Shown: positions 17,901-26,974, counted from the stretch's first letter. The stretch: 64,000 nucleotides of DNA from CAZVNZ01 sp964628515 (GCA_964628515.1 CAZVNZ010000005.1:62001-126000); one strand, 5' to 3'. The notes: generated by a model from the letters alone, not told the origin. Made by a program: numbers and translations.

Positions 17901-19190
17901 TTATTCCTCTATTACTTCCTGTGCCATTTTTACCCAGTCAAAAAGCCTTTGTGGGTCTCGCTTTACCGTGGAAATATCCTTCATTATTATTTCCGCATTA
18001 CAGCCTTTAGCCTCGCTTAACATGCGTTTAAGGTCTGCTTTGGCATTTGCGTTGTCGTAGCTTTCTGTTGCGAATACGGCAGGGGAAGGTTTTATGCTTA
18101 GTACATATTTGTTTTTTGCACACTCCGCCATTTTAGGAATATCCGCCCATGCGCTTGTGGATACCTTACGCAAATTGGGTATTGCATCGAGTATCTCCAT
18201 TTTATTGTGCAAAGGCTCGCAACAGCCGTAGTAGGTGAGTTTAAACCTGTTTAGCCATCTTAAATCGTGGTCTATGGCAAATTCTTTGTGCATAGGTGGG
18301 GAAACCTCGGAAAAAATTTGTGCGTTTGCACACCCCCACATATTTTTAGGGTGTACAGTACCGTCAAAATCATCCCCCGGTAATTCCTTTGTATATCCGT
18401 AGCCACCGCTGCCTATGCGAGTGTTGTTGCAGTCAAGCTCTAACAAATTAAGTTTGTCGAATTGGTCAAGCTCCACCATCCACGCATCCACCATTTTATT
18501 GTAGGCGGCTTTTACCATTTCGGGACGCAAATACAAGTCTACCATTGCCTGCTCTATGCCCCACCAACGTATAAGGTAATCCCAAGGTGTGTACCAAATG
18601 TGAGATTGCCCCACAAGTTTTACCTCTATTATGCCCTCGAAAATTTCCTTCATTGTATTAAAGGAATTGGCGGTTGCCAGTTCCATATATGTAATTTCCG
18701 GCAATTTTATTTTTTCTATATCCTCAATTTCTTCTATTTGAGGGATAAAGTGCCTGGAATAAATCTCGTTTTCGCTGTCTGTAATTGCGGTGTCCACTTC
18801 TTCTATTATGCCAAAATCTGTAGAGTGAAACACCTTTTCGCACTCTATATAGGGGCTTATAATCATATCCCCCTTCATATATTTCCATTGAAACAGGGTG
18901 CGTCTTAGTTTGGTTTCAAGCTGTCTTGCCCATGGGTGAGCAGTTTTTAGGGTAAGCTCGTCGTTTATATTCATTTCGTGCCAAGGAATTTCGTTTACCC
19001 AAAGGGTTGGGCGTGTGTGCTCTAAATCGTTTGTTTTTTGCCATAAAACCGCTTTTTCTTTATGGCAATCCAAAACCGCAATGTCTGCAATTTCCGTGCC
19101 TAATTGCTTTAAAATGTTTTTTTCTTCTTGTGATAGTGATATTTCTTCCGATGTAGGTATTTGGCCTACATGGCTTGGGTCGTGCAACAT
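17901..19190 (-). CDS. UroD-like / cobalamin-independent Met synthase-like family protein (429 aa)
   Basis: Start placed at ATG 19190 (MLHDPSHVGQ) because AAGGAG lies 6 nt upstream; a longer frame to 19235 runs into the hairpin after the binding-protein gene. It is a larger member of the UroD superfamily with a C-terminal barrel, where YGCCEPLHNK replaces the H-x-C-G motif (Tyr for His, Cys retained). Trp/Tyr-rich stretches (IWYTPWDYLIRWWG) are typical of this family as found in Firmicutes sugar loci. Function unknown. It is the first gene after the sugar-binding protein. Confidence 0.75.
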   Translation of the reverse strand: MLHDPSHVGQIPTSEEISLSQEEKNILKQLGTEIADIAVLDCHKEKAVLWQKTNDLEHTRPTLWVNEIPWHEMNINDELTLKTAHPWARQLETKLRRTLFQWKYMKGDMIISPYIECEKVFHSTDFGIIEEVDTAITDSENEIYSRHFIPQIEEIEDIEKIKLPEITYMELATANSFNTMKEIFEGIIEVKLVGQSHIWYTPWDYLIRWWGIEQAMVDLYLRPEMVKAAYNKMVDAWMVELDQFDKLNLLELDCNNTRIGSGGYGYTKELPGDDFDGTVHPKNMWGCANAQIFSEVSPPMHKEFAIDHDLRWLNRFKLTYYGCCEPLHNKMEILDAIPNLRKVSTSAWADIPKMAECAKNKYVLSIKPSPAVFATESYDNANAKADLKRMLSEAKGCNAEIIMKDISTVKRDPQRLFDWVKMAQEVIEE

Positions 19191-19212
19191 AGGGTTCTCC
19201 TTGTATTTTTTT

Positions 19213-19233
19213 GGGCGGCTTTTGTAGCCGCCC
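19213..19233 (-). repeat. GC-rich stem-loop downstream of the binding-protein gene
   Basis: GGGCGGCT (19213-19220) pairs with AGCCGCCC (19226-19233), an 8-bp GC-rich stem with a 5-nt loop, 23 nt after the SBP stop. On the transcribed (minus) strand it is followed by A residues rather than U, so it is unlikely to stop transcription. It probably protects the 3' end of the SBP message after processing. Confidence 0.6.
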
Positions 19234-19255
19234 ATATATTAGTTATTAGTTTAGT

Positions 19256-20512
19256 TTACCATTGAGCAGGCTCGTAATCAGCAACATTTTCTGCTGTTAT
19301 AACTGCTTGAGGTAGGTAGTAAGCTGCGTTTGTACCAATGTCCTCGCCTGCAAAGTAATCTGCTGCAAGTTTAACGGGTACTGCGCCGTCAGCCTCTGCG
19401 GATTGATAAGTAATAGCGAAAAGTCCGCCACTCTTAACTAAGTCCATACCAACTTTGGAGTTGCCGGCAGCAATAACTTTAATGTCTTTTCTGCCTGCTT
19501 CGTCAATAGCTTGAGAAACACCCAAAGCTTGTGCGGAGTCGTCAGATACTACGATAGCTGTAAGCTCGTCGCCAAAACGTGTTAGCCAGTCGGCAACAAC
19601 CTGTTTGGTTTTAGGAGCATCAAATCCCGGAGATTGAACGTCTAAAGTTTTCATGTCCGGATAATCTGTTTTGTAGTATTCTTCCACGTTTTTGTAACGT
19701 GCAAAGTAAGGAGATCCGCCGGGGATATGTGTGATGTAGCCTACGCCACCTTTTCCGCCCATATCGTCTGCAAGATATTTAGCTAACATTCTGAACTGAC
19801 CAAAATCGTCGGGAGCTGTAATACCGATAACGTATTTCATAGCTTCGTCTGTAGGAATCATGTTAAATGCAATAGCAGGTATTTTAGCATCATACAATTT
19901 TTTGAACTGTTGTACACTTGCTTTTGCATCTAAGGATGCAAGGAATACCATGTCAGCTTTTTCTGCAATAGCTTTGTCTACGAATTGGTTTTGTTGGTTA
20001 AGGTCGCCGTTGGGATTCCAAATTTCGTAGGTTGCGCCGTATGCTTCTGCGGCTGTTTTAAAACCGTTTGCAACTGCTGTCCAATAAGGATGCTCGGATT
20101 GAGCTATCATTATTAGCTTTTTGCCTGCAATACCATCTTTTGTAGACTCAATCATAGGCTCTTTTACAGTTTCACGACCTGCGTACTCTATGTTCCACAT
20201 ATCCAGTAATTCTTTTTGCGTGGGTTTTTCCGGAACAGGACGGGTTTCGCCAACTAATAATAGGGGTTGACCGTCAGAGCCAAGCACGCCTTCAAGGTTT
20301 GTTGTGCCTGCAGGAGCTTCGGATGCAGGAGCGTCAGAAGCAGGAGCTTCGGATGCGGGTGCTTCAGATGCCGGAGCTTCGGAAGCGGGAGCCTCAGATG
20401 CCGGAGCCTCGGAAGCCGGAGCTTCGGATGCAGCCGGTGCCGGAGCACCACAACCCACTACTAATGCTGCAACCAGCACTAAAGAGAGTACGATAAATAA
20501 TACTTTTTTCAT
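19256..20512 (-). CDS. Sugar ABC transporter substrate-binding lipoprotein (RbsB/XylF type)
   Basis: 418 residues. Lipoprotein signal with lipobox VVGC (Cys21) is followed by a low-complexity linker of Ala-Ser-Glu-Ala-Pro units to about residue 66, then a type I periplasmic-binding fold (Peripla_BP_4). Landmarks are KKLIMIAQSEHPYWTAVANGFK, an alternating Rossmann core, and TAIVVSDDSAQALGV near the hinge. In a Gram-positive it would be tethered to the membrane and deliver a monosaccharide to the two permeases. AGGAGG precedes the ATG. It is fourth in the operon, after the ATPase and two permeases, with a stabilising hairpin downstream that should raise its mRNA level. Confidence 0.88.
   Translation of the reverse strand: MKKVLFIVLSLVLVAALVVGCGAPAPAASEAPASEAPASEAPASEAPASEAPASEAPASDAPASEAPAGTTNLEGVLGSDGQPLLLVGETRPVPEKPTQKELLDMWNIEYAGRETVKEPMIESTKDGIAGKKLIMIAQSEHPYWTAVANGFKTAAEAYGATYEIWNPNGDLNQQNQFVDKAIAEKADMVFLASLDAKASVQQFKKLYDAKIPAIAFNMIPTDEAMKYVIGITAPDDFGQFRMLAKYLADDMGGKGGVGYITHIPGGSPYFARYKNVEEYYKTDYPDMKTLDVQSPGFDAPKTKQVVADWLTRFGDELTAIVVSDDSAQALGVSQAIDEAGRKDIKVIAAGNSKVGMDLVKSGGLFAITYQSAEADGAVPVKLAADYFAGEDIGTNAAYYLPQAVITAENVADYEPAQW
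20309..20433 (-). repeat. 15-bp tandem repeat encoding Ala-Ser-Glu/Asp-Ala-Pro linker
   Basis: About eight 15-bp units inside the binding-protein gene, each coding for ASEAP or ASDAP, with synonymous drift between units. An equivalent repeat occurs in the unrelated lipoprotein gene near 62540-62639. Confidence 0.85.
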
Positions 20513-20554
20513 TTTTTTCCTCCTAATTGGTTTTTTTAGCTATATTAAATCACA

Positions 20555-21673
20555 TTACTGCGAATAGCTTTTGTTTTTGTTTTTTAACCGCAAGCGCATT
20601 TCTTCCGCCTCTTTTGCAAGAGATGCACGATAGCCTTTTTTAAGCCCTTGACGATAAATGGAGTACGCCTCAAATATTACTACTGCCGCAAGCAGAACGC
20701 CTGCCGCCAGCACTTGAGCATCAAACCCAAGCCCCATCATAATTAAGCCGTTAAACAATGCTTGTATGGTAATAACCGCAATCGCCGTTTTAACAACACT
20801 GCCACTGCCACCCGTCATTACCGTACCGCCTATTATTGTAGATGCAAGCACAAGCATTAGGGGATTTATCCCACGTTCTCCGTAGTTTGGCACGGCTGCG
20901 TTCATAGAAATTGCAAATAATGAACCTGCAAGCGCCGCACAAAAACCGGAGACTATAAATGTCATAATAACCTTTTTTTGCGTGTTTATGCCTGCCTGCC
21001 AAGCTGCCTCTTTGTTAGAGCCTACCATAAGTAAATCTCTGCCCCATTTTGCCTTTTGCAAAAGCAACTCGAAGGCAACAATCACCACGAGAAGTATTAC
21101 AAACCTAATGGTAAACACCGAAAGGTAGGGTAGAGAGGTAAAAGGTTTTTCTATAACGTCTACAAGAGCGGAGCTGTCCGCACTTATGGTGTTCCCGTTG
21201 CAATAGGTGTATACAAAGCCTGAAAGGGCGGTAAGCATACCTATTGTTACAATAAAAGAGTGTACCTGTCCTTTTGCAACAAGCAGTCCGTTTATTAAGC
21301 CTACAAGTACTCCTGCACCAACGGCTATGCCTATTGCAAGCACCCAAGCGCCTATAAGTGCGCCGTCGCCTGCCGCCTCGCCACCAAATGCCTCGTAAAA
21401 CATATTAAACTGCCCAAGGGTTAGGCACGCACCTACATTTATGGTAGAGCCTACGGATAAATCGAAGTTTCCGCCTATCATAACGTAGGTAAAGCCTATG
21501 CCTACCATAATTGGAAGTATGGTAGTTTTAAGCATGGGCACCACGTTGCCCTCTCCCCAAAAATTAGGAGCTAAAAAGGGCATTATAATACCTATAACAA
21601 GTAAGAATAAATAAATTCTGTTGTTGTTTAGTGCATTTGAAATATTGTTTTTGTTAAATTTAGTTTTATGCAT
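20555..21673 (-). CDS. Sugar ABC transporter permease (RbsC/XylH type)
   Basis: 372 residues with eight to ten transmembrane segments and the BPD_transp_2 pattern: GGNFDLSVGSTINVGA near the N-terminus and the glycine-rich IIGGTVMTGGSGSVVKT loop near the C-terminus. The start overlaps the stop of the upstream permease by 8 nt (ATGCATAA). It forms the membrane channel with the adjacent permease, energised by the RbsA-type ATPase. The C-terminal tail is charged and cytoplasmic. Confidence 0.88.
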   Translation of the reverse strand: MHKTKFNKNNISNALNNNRIYLFLLVIGIIMPFLAPNFWGEGNVVPMLKTTILPIMVGIGFTYVMIGGNFDLSVGSTINVGACLTLGQFNMFYEAFGGEAAGDGALIGAWVLAIGIAVGAGVLVGLINGLLVAKGQVHSFIVTIGMLTALSGFVYTYCNGNTISADSSALVDVIEKPFTSLPYLSVFTIRFVILLVVIVAFELLLQKAKWGRDLLMVGSNKEAAWQAGINTQKKVIMTFIVSGFCAALAGSLFAISMNAAVPNYGERGINPLMLVLASTIIGGTVMTGGSGSVVKTAIAVITIQALFNGLIMMGLGFDAQVLAAGVLLAAVVIFEAYSIYRQGLKKGYRASLAKEAEEMRLRLKNKNKSYSQ

Positions 21674-22757
21674 AATCTCTACCCAACTTTCTTAAGGATC
21701 TTGCATTTACCGCAACCACTATAATAAACAGCACACCTGTTATCATCTTTTGGGTAAATGTACCAACACCTAAAAGTGTTAAAATATTACTAATTAAGCC
21801 TAAGGTAAATACACCGCCGAAAACGCCAATCATATTACCTCTACCGCCTGCAAGGCTCATACCGCCTAAAATAATGGCTGTAACCGATTGGAAGTCGTAC
21901 CCCTGACCGATATAAAACGCACCAACTTGGTTTAGAGATGTCATAAATATACCGCCAATGGCTGCGCACATAGAGGAAATCATAAAGGACATCATAACAA
22001 TTTTTGTTACGTTTATAGAGGACATACTTGCAACTTTTTGGTTAGAGCCCACAATTTTTAGCTGTGCGCCAAATTTTGTTTTGGACATTACAACGTAGCC
22101 TGCAATCATAACCCCTATCATAACATACAACACAAGGGGTATGCCTAAGGGGTAGGTTTGGGCAAGCCCGTTAAAGTCCGCCGCTCGAGATGTTAAATCT
22201 AATTGCAAAATGTTTGGGTCAAGGTTAGACATTAAAGGTAGGAAAAATCCTGTTTTATAGGTTTCTGCCGTTGCCATATCCGGATAAATTTGAGTACCTT
22301 GGTAAGACCATCTTACAAGCCCCTCTAAAATAAAGTTCATGGCTAATGTCCAAATAATTGCGTTTACTTTAAATTTACCTACTAAAAATCCGTTTATAAG
22401 TCCTATTGCAATACCGGTTACTACTGCGGCAATTATTCCGTATACAAGCCCGTAGCGCATAAACTCCACGCACATAACGCCGGAGATTGCCATAGTCATG
22501 GGGGCGGACATATCGCCGTATTGCCCTGTGTATATTACAAAAGCAATACCCGTTGCCACTATACCTAAGTAGGATACCGCATTAAGTATGTTTAAAAAGT
22601 TATTGGCACTAAAGAAGTTTTTGGAAATTATAGAGCCTACAACCATTAGCACGGCTATCATAAAAAATACGCCGAATTTAGAAACTGTGACAGCAAAAGA
22701 ATTGTGTTTGGTTTTACGGCTGTCTAACATATTGTTTTGAGGATTAATATTCAACAC
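21666..22757 (-). CDS. Sugar ABC transporter permease (RbsC type)
   Basis: GTG 22757 is chosen as start (MLNINPQNN) because AAAGGAG lies 8 nt upstream; an ATG at 22778 precedes that site and would leave it inside the coding sequence. The 363 residues contain about nine hydrophobic segments, the YTGQYGDMSAPMTMAISG motif and the IILGGMSLAGGRGNMIGVFGG loop characteristic of BPD_transp_2 permeases. It overlaps the ATPase gene by 14 nt and the next permease by 8 nt, so the three are translationally coupled. Two distinct permeases imply a heterodimeric channel. Confidence 0.87.
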   Translation of the reverse strand: MLNINPQNNMLDSRKTKHNSFAVTVSKFGVFFMIAVLMVVGSIISKNFFSANNFLNILNAVSYLGIVATGIAFVIYTGQYGDMSAPMTMAISGVMCVEFMRYGLVYGIIAAVVTGIAIGLINGFLVGKFKVNAIIWTLAMNFILEGLVRWSYQGTQIYPDMATAETYKTGFFLPLMSNLDPNILQLDLTSRAADFNGLAQTYPLGIPLVLYVMIGVMIAGYVVMSKTKFGAQLKIVGSNQKVASMSSINVTKIVMMSFMISSMCAAIGGIFMTSLNQVGAFYIGQGYDFQSVTAIILGGMSLAGGRGNMIGVFGGVFTLGLISNILTLLGVGTFTQKMITGVLFIIVVAVNARSLRKLGRDYA

Positions 22758-24267
22758 TAAATGTACTCCTTTCACCATTTGCTGCTAACAGCACTTTATT
22801 TTCGTCTAAAGTTTCGTCTTTATGTAGCTCGCCTACCATATGCCCTTGGCGCATAACCACTATTCTGTCCGATAGGGATACAAGCTCGGGGAGGTCGGAG
22901 GATAGCAGTATTACCGAAACACCCTCTTGAGTAAGTGCAAATATTGTTTCGTGTATAAGTTTTTTAGCACCAACGTCTACACCACGGGTAGGCTCGTCCA
23001 AAATAAGTATTTTAGGTTTGGAGGAAAGCCATTTTGCAAGCAGAATTTTTTGTTGATTGCCTCCCGATAAGTTGGAGGTTGTAACCTCAGGGTCGGGTGG
23101 GTAGATGGATAGCCTTTGGTAAAGCTCTTCTAATATGGGTTTGCCCGATTTGGGAAAGTAAAAACCGCCTTTGCTTAAAGTTGGTATAATTGCGGAAAAT
23201 ATATTATCTCTGTTGGTAAGTCTTAAGGCAAGCCCTTCTGTTTTTCTGTCTTCCGTTAGGTAGGCAATGCCTTTTTGCAACATTTTGCTCATAGAGCTTA
23301 CTTTGGTTTCTTCCCCCTCTATTACAAGGGTGCCTTCGTCCACCTTGTCTGCACCGCAAATGGCTCTGCCAAGCTCTGTTCTGCCCGAGCCTGCAAGCCC
23401 TATTACGCCTAAAATTTCGTTTTTCTGCAATTTAAAAGAAACATCGTGTATAAATCCGTAATGGGTTAAATTCTTAACTTCTAAAACCGTTTCTCCTAAT
23501 TGGGCGTCTCCGTGTTTGTAAAAATCCGTAACCTTTTGCCCTATCATCATTTCTACAAGGCTTTCTTTGGTTACTTCGGAAATGCTTTTGGTATCTATTT
23601 TTTTACCGTCTCGAAGCACGGTTACTCTGTCTGCAATTTCAAAAACTTCGGGCAAATGGTGGGAGATATATACAATGGCAATCCCTTCCTTTTTAAGCTC
23701 TCTTATAATTTCAAACAGCGTTTTAACCTCCTCGCTGGATAGGGCAGAGGTAGGCTCGTCCATAACCAATATTTTGGGGTTGTTGTTTAAAACCTTTGCC
23801 ATTTCAATAAGTTGCGATTCGTGTTGGCTTATGGTTTTCATTTGTGCAGTTGGGTCTATATGGTTTTCTAATTTGACTTTAGACAGGGATTTAAGCGCCC
23901 TCTTTTTTAACTCTTTTAAATCCACAAAACCACCTTTGCAAGGAATGTTCCCTGCAAATAAATTTTCCTGCACACTTCTGTTATAGGCTATGCTTAACTC
24001 TTGGTACATCATGCCTATACCCTCGGTTTTGGCTTCCGAAGGGGTTTTTAGCGATACACTTTTGTCGTAAATTAAAATTTCGCCTGTGTAGTCGTCGTAA
24101 GAGCCGGCTAACATCTTCATAAGTGTGGATTTTCCGGCACCGTTTTCTCCCATTAAAGCGTGTACCTCTCCTGCCCTTACCTCAAAATCTACATTATTGA
24201 CGGCAAGAGTACCCGGAAACGCTTTACTTACACCATTCATCTTTAGTGCAATTAACTGTTGCTCCAT
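22744..24267 (-). CDS. Sugar ABC transporter ATP-binding protein with two ABC modules (RbsA/MglA type)
   Basis: 507 residues, the length of RbsA/XylG. First module: Walker A GENGAGKST, Walker B ILVMDEPTSALSS, with a degenerate signature (ISQHESQLIEMAK). Second module: degenerate Walker A GLAGSGRTEL, canonical signature LSGGNQQKILLAKW and Walker B ILILDEPTRGVD. This asymmetric pairing of one weak and one canonical site is typical of the family. First gene of the minus-strand operon, with GGGAGGG 8 nt before ATG and a strong promoter at 24353-24381. Confidence 0.9.
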   Translation of the reverse strand: MEQQLIALKMNGVSKAFPGTLAVNNVDFEVRAGEVHALMGENGAGKSTLMKMLAGSYDDYTGEILIYDKSVSLKTPSEAKTEGIGMMYQELSIAYNRSVQENLFAGNIPCKGGFVDLKELKKRALKSLSKVKLENHIDPTAQMKTISQHESQLIEMAKVLNNNPKILVMDEPTSALSSEEVKTLFEIIRELKKEGIAIVYISHHLPEVFEIADRVTVLRDGKKIDTKSISEVTKESLVEMMIGQKVTDFYKHGDAQLGETVLEVKNLTHYGFIHDVSFKLQKNEILGVIGLAGSGRTELGRAICGADKVDEGTLVIEGEETKVSSMSKMLQKGIAYLTEDRKTEGLALRLTNRDNIFSAIIPTLSKGGFYFPKSGKPILEELYQRLSIYPPDPEVTTSNLSGGNQQKILLAKWLSSKPKILILDEPTRGVDVGAKKLIHETIFALTQEGVSVILLSSDLPELVSLSDRIVVMRQGHMVGELHKDETLDENKVLLAANGERSTFSVEY

Positions 24268-24352
24268 TAATTGAGCCCTCCCATATTGATTTTTACCTTT
24301 GCTTGTTGAATATCTTTTTTACGCTAAGAATTATTTTTTTGATTTTGTGTAA

Positions 24353-24381
24353 ATTATAAACAATGTGCAAGCACAATTCAA
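24353..24381 (-). promoter_or_regulatory. Promoter of the sugar operon
   Basis: On the minus strand, TTGAAT (24376-24381) and a perfect TATAAT (24353-24358) are separated by 17 bp, about 86 bp before the ATPase start. This is the best sigma-A match for the 14.5-kb operon. Confidence 0.7.
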
Positions 24382-24400
24382 TATGTTTTATGAAAAAATT

Positions 24401-24416
24401 ATTAAAACGTTTTAAT
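24401..24416. promoter_or_regulatory. LacI-type operator palindrome
   Basis: ATTAAAACGTTTTAAT is a perfect 16-bp palindrome with the central CG step typical of LacI-family operators (and of catabolite cre sites, to which the core AAACGTTT is also similar). It lies between the divergent promoters, 19 bp upstream of the minus-strand -35 and 17 bp upstream of the plus-strand -35. It is a natural site for the LacI-like regulator encoded at 24498. Confidence 0.65.
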
Positions 24417-24433
24417 TAAAAGTTTTAATTTGT

Positions 24434-24461
24434 TTTACTTATGTTTAAAATGTGATATACT
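24434..24461 (+). promoter_or_regulatory. Promoter of the LacI-fusion regulator
   Basis: TTTACT (24434-24439) and TATACT (24456-24461) with 16-bp spacing, 36 bp before the GTG start. The -35 lies 17 bp from the operator palindrome, consistent with autoregulation. Confidence 0.55.
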
Positions 24462-24497
24462 TTATATAGTAAAGCAAAGAATATTGGAGGTATAGTA

Positions 24498-26744
24498 GTG
24501 TCTACAATAAAAGATGTTGCTAAAATGGCAGGGGTTTCCATAGGTACGGTATCTAACTATATAACAAAATCCAGACCCGTAAAGCAAAGTACCGCTAAAA
24601 CAATACAAAATGCCATTATAGAGCTAAATTACAAAGCCAATGCTTTTGCAAAAAACTTACGAAACGGTGTAAATTACGAGGTAGGCATAGTGCTACCCAA
24701 CACTTCGGACCAATACTACTCCTACATACTTTCGGGTATAGAAAACGTTTTAACAAAATCCAGATATTACTTTAATTTAGCCCTAACAAACGACGTTGCG
24801 GAAACGGAAACCAAAATACTAAACAGTATGCTTGAAAAAAATATTTGCGGTTTAATTATAATTACAAGCCAGCCCCAAAACAAAGAGTTTTTTTTGGAAA
24901 ATTTTATAAACAACAACATACCCGTGGTGTTTATAGACAGAAAAATAGCAGGTATAGAGCATAATTTTATTGCATTTAACAACTATAATACCGCAAGGTA
25001 TATATTTGAAGAAATATACAAACAGGGCTTTAAAAAAATAGGATTGGTATTAGGGTTAGAGTCCTTTTCTTGCGAGGAAGAATGTAAAAAAGCCTACTTG
25101 GATTTTTGCATAGAAAAAGGCATAGAATACAAAGAAAAGCATATTTTGCACATCTCGCAATCAAAAGAAGAGGCGTTCAGAAGGGCAATAACCTTTTTGC
25201 AAGAGCAATCCCCAAATATTATTTTCACCACCTCCCAAACCTTGCTAAACGGCATAAGCAGAGCATCATCATTAATAGGGCTAAGGGCGGGCAAGGAGAT
25301 ATTTTTTGTGTCCTTAGGACAAGAGCTTTGGAGCAGTAACATTAAAGATATGGGAATAACAGGCACAATGCGCCCTGCACACACCCTTGGAAAAAGTGCG
25401 GCAAACTTACTTACGGAAAACATAGAAGCCCCTTTGCTTTTTGAAAAACAAGAGGTTATTTTAGAGGATAAAATAATATCTAAAGAAGTTTTTTCGGGCA
25501 CGGATAACCCTAAAAATTTCGTTAGTAAAAAGGAAGTGCTTAAACTGCTGTTTTTGGAGTCGCCAAACGCATACGCCATAAAAAAGCTAAAGCCTAATTT
25601 TATGCAAAAAACGGGGATAGATTTAGACATAACAATGTGCGACCACGACCTTATAATGCAACGCATACTAAGCAATAAAAAGTACGATATCATTATGTAT
25701 GATAATCCTTGGCTTGACTATTTGGCGGAAAAAAACTGCTTTTATAATTTAAACGATTTTATAAACTCTAAGGAGTTTGACAAGGAGAGTTTTCTCTTTG
25801 ATATTTTGGAGAGGGTGGGCAACCACAAGGGCAATTACTACGGCGTACCCTTCTTGTACGGACCGCAATTACTGCTGTACAGAAAGGATTTATTTGAGAA
25901 TTACGAAATTAAAAAGCAGTTTGAAAAAATTCATAATTACAAATTGGATACTCCGAGAACTTGGTACGAGTTTAATATAATAAGTAAGTTTTTTACGCAA
26001 AAATACAATAAGAAATCCCCTGTTAAATACGGCACGTCCGTGGCTTCCAGTACACAGGAAAATATGATACCTGAGCTTATGCCACGCCTTTGGGCGTGCG
26101 GCGCAAGTATTTTTGACAGCAAGCAAAACATAACGGTAAACACACCGAAATTCAGAAGGGGTATTGTAAATTTTATAGAAACCTACAACTACACCAACCA
26201 AAAAAACAAGTATTTATCCATAGACCAAACAATGCAGGAGTTTTACTCGGGTAAAACCGCAATGCTTTTAGTTTATGCCTCTTTTATTGCAGACGAAAAC
26301 AACTATCGCAAATCGGGGGTTATTGGCAAGGTGGGGTATGCACACATACCCGGCGGTTGCTCCGTTTTGGGCAGTTGGGGGCTTAGTGTTGCCCAAAACT
26401 CCACAAAAAAGGACTCCGCACTAAAATTTTTAAAATGGGTAAGCGACCCTAACATGAGCAACTATTTCACCATATTGGAAGGACAATCCCCTCTAAAAAA
26501 CGTGTTTTTTAACGATGAAATGCTAAACCACTACCCGTGGCTTACACTAATTTATGATACATATTCTTACAACAGACAACGCAAATCCATAGTAAAAAAC
26601 AATTCTAGAGTGCCTATTATACTCTTTGAAAAAATCGTATACGAAAATATTGTGCTTATTTTAGACGGCAAGCTAAGCATGGAGGACGCACTTTTAAAAA
26701 TGCAACAGGAGCTTGAAGCCCTTGTAAATGTGGGCAGACACTAA
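24498..26744 (+). CDS. LacI-family regulator fused to an ABC solute-binding domain (748 aa)
   Basis: GTG 24498 has GGAGG seven bases upstream. Residues 1-50 are a canonical LacI helix-turn-helix (TIKDVAKMAGVSIGTVSNYI) and hinge. About 60-335 is a type I periplasmic-binding-like sensor (YEVGIVLPNTSDQYYSYILSGIE). From about 345 to the end comes a second, different ligand-binding domain of the SBP_bac_1/cluster D type, with DIIMYDNPWLDYLAEKNCFYNLNDFI, GVPFLYGPQLLLYRKDLFE and a Trp-rich hinge region. There is no signal peptide, so both domains are cytoplasmic. Normal LacI proteins are about 340 residues. Divergent from the sugar operon, it should repress or activate that operon in response to two ligands or to one ligand plus an oligosaccharide. 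Confidence 0.85.
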   Translation: MSTIKDVAKMAGVSIGTVSNYITKSRPVKQSTAKTIQNAIIELNYKANAFAKNLRNGVNYEVGIVLPNTSDQYYSYILSGIENVLTKSRYYFNLALTNDVAETETKILNSMLEKNICGLIIITSQPQNKEFFLENFINNNIPVVFIDRKIAGIEHNFIAFNNYNTARYIFEEIYKQGFKKIGLVLGLESFSCEEECKKAYLDFCIEKGIEYKEKHILHISQSKEEAFRRAITFLQEQSPNIIFTTSQTLLNGISRASSLIGLRAGKEIFFVSLGQELWSSNIKDMGITGTMRPAHTLGKSAANLLTENIEAPLLFEKQEVILEDKIISKEVFSGTDNPKNFVSKKEVLKLLFLESPNAYAIKKLKPNFMQKTGIDLDITMCDHDLIMQRILSNKKYDIIMYDNPWLDYLAEKNCFYNLNDFINSKEFDKESFLFDILERVGNHKGNYYGVPFLYGPQLLLYRKDLFENYEIKKQFEKIHNYKLDTPRTWYEFNIISKFFTQKYNKKSPVKYGTSVASSTQENMIPELMPRLWACGASIFDSKQNITVNTPKFRRGIVNFIETYNYTNQKNKYLSIDQTMQEFYSGKTAMLLVYASFIADENNYRKSGVIGKVGYAHIPGGCSVLGSWGLSVAQNSTKKDSALKFLKWVSDPNMSNYFTILEGQSPLKNVFFNDEMLNHYPWLTLIYDTYSYNRQRKSIVKNNSRVPIILFEKIVYENIVLILDGKLSMEDALLKMQQELEALVNVGRH

Positions 26745-26850
26745 TCTACAATTTAAAACATTAGAATATTTTCGATATTTACAGGAAAGCCTCACATATT
26801 TGCTATTTTTTGTTGCAATATACAACAGGTATAATTCGTATAAAAAAACC

Positions 26851-26879
26851 TTGTAAAAATGGGATAATTATAGTACTAT
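26851..26879 (+). promoter_or_regulatory. Possible promoter of the subtilase gene
   Basis: TTGTAA (26851-26856) and TACTAT (26874-26879) with 17-bp spacing, 95 bp before the ATG. Each hexamer matches consensus at four of six positions. Confidence 0.4.
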
Positions 26880-26974
26880 TACAGTAAATTAAAAACCATT
26901 TGCATTTTTATACTGCATTTTAAGAAAGAGACATTTAATATTTAAAAATGCTAAACATATAAGGGTAACATAAT

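Noticed and set aside
15332..19190. Heme biosynthesis genes (hemE)
   Set aside because: The N-terminal HemE signature is missing in all of them and no other heme genes occur; they belong to other UroD-fold subgroups.
20309..20433. Possible CRISPR-like array from regularly spaced repeats
   Set aside because: The units are contiguous, 15 bp, with no spacers, and code for a peptide linker.
20267..20567. Plus-strand frames across the ASEAP repeat with Gly-Ala-Ser or Arg/Cys-rich translations
   Set aside because: All reading frames of a 15-bp repeat stay open; there is no ribosome binding site, and the minus-strand frame is a clear lipoprotein.
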